This document shows, in pieces, positions 63,869-64,000 of a stretch of 64,000 bases of DNA. Position numbers and translations under genes: made by a program. This stretch comes from Polymorphobacter megasporae. GTDB taxonomy: Bacteria; Pseudomonadota; Alphaproteobacteria; Sphingomonadales; Sphingomonadaceae. Each line of letters begins with the position of its first letter. Position 1 is the first letter of the stretch. The stretch spans positions 3,286,001-3,350,000 of the forward strand of contig NZ_CP081848.1 of assembly GCF_018982885.2 (NCBI RefSeq), in the 5' to 3' direction. The notes under the pieces were generated by a model. The model had not been told where the DNA came from, searched no databases, and saw nothing but the letters and a program-made list of their open reading frames with translations.

Positions 63869-64000
63869 CCTCCCCTCCCCTGCAGGGGAGGGGCGAGAGA
63901 CGGCGCGCTTGCGCCGGCCCGGGGGTGGGGCTTTCTCAGGCGGATGGCTCGTGGCGACTCCCCCACCCCCGGCCCCTCCCCTAAAGGGGAGGGGAAGAGA
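63869..64000. repeat. CCCTCCCC-type palindromic element, cut by the window edge
   Basis: CCCCTCCCCTGCAGGGGAGG, GGCGAGAGACGG, CCGGCCCGGGGGTGGGG and, at the end, CCCCACCCCCGGCCCCTCCC match the copy at 53998-54127 block by block. It lies upstream of gor and continues past the window end. Confidence 0.88.

Overview
The window is high-GC (estimated by eye at about two thirds GC) alphaproteobacterial chromosome, most likely from the order Sphingomonadales. Supporting signs are a secreted protein ending in a PEPxxWA-CTERM sorting signal (55976-56596), a TrcR (DUF1013) cell-cycle regulator, DUF3297 and DUF1192 proteins, two large TonB-dependent receptors, and the order sdhCDA / sdhB / zapE / mdh. Genes are dense and mostly housekeeping. 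No prophage, integrase, transposase or CRISPR array was seen.

Layout. 1-7809: a TCA-cycle block (mdh, lipocalin-like protein, zapE, thioesterase, sdhB, sdhA, sdhD, sdhC). The sdh operon is split between sdhA and sdhB by a BrnT/BrnA toxin-antitoxin pair and an SDR gene on the other strand. 7872-10704: an acyl-CoA dehydrogenase, an APH-type kinase and a DUF6285 protein resembling the LvaC/LvaA/LvaB system that turns 4-hydroxyacyl-CoA into an enoyl-CoA. Palindromic repeats have landed inside this block, one of them in frame inside a gene. 11220-21646: SDR, prmA, ligA, an AraC regulator, recN, bamD, a lipase-like hydrolase, small proteins and dps. 21801-28522: tRNA-Lys, folK, udgB, and an amine-oxidation set (exported RidA, TonB receptor, Tat-exported flavin amine oxidase), then tRNA-Leu. 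28697-35050: a 23S pseudouridine synthase, rsmD, an EF-hand protein, a UvrD/PcrA helicase, DUF2254 and DUF4142 proteins. 35216-40955: queA, cyclophilin, coaD, ispA, xseB and trcR, with kynU diverging. 41041-43444: a less GC-rich, tightly overlapped three-gene operon (proline-rich CFI-box-like protein, unusual cytochrome P450, unknown protein) that looks acquired. 43850-48655: an iron-uptake pair (PKHD hydroxylase and siderophore receptor behind a Fur-like site) and a class II DAHP synthase. 48721-56596: tRNA-Glu, PAP2 phosphatase, membrane protein, DUF885 peptidase, mobA, isovaleryl-CoA dehydrogenase and the PEP-CTERM protein. 57434-63804: a probable heteromeric acyl-CoA dehydrogenase pair, small proteins, a quinone oxidoreductase and glutathione reductase.

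The intergenic DNA is rich in dispersed repeats. The most striking is a family of about 80 bp (at least seven full or partial copies) with fixed ends CTGTCCTACA and TTCTTTCTCATTGCTGG around a GC hairpin. In most copies it is followed downstream, on the same strand, by a second motif (GTGGACTTGTGTAACTTTC-like) that at two loci is arranged with an exact 53-bp period. I know of no description of this composite. Three or four other palindromic families are scattered through the window. All functions are inferred from motifs and context read by eye; no database search was run.
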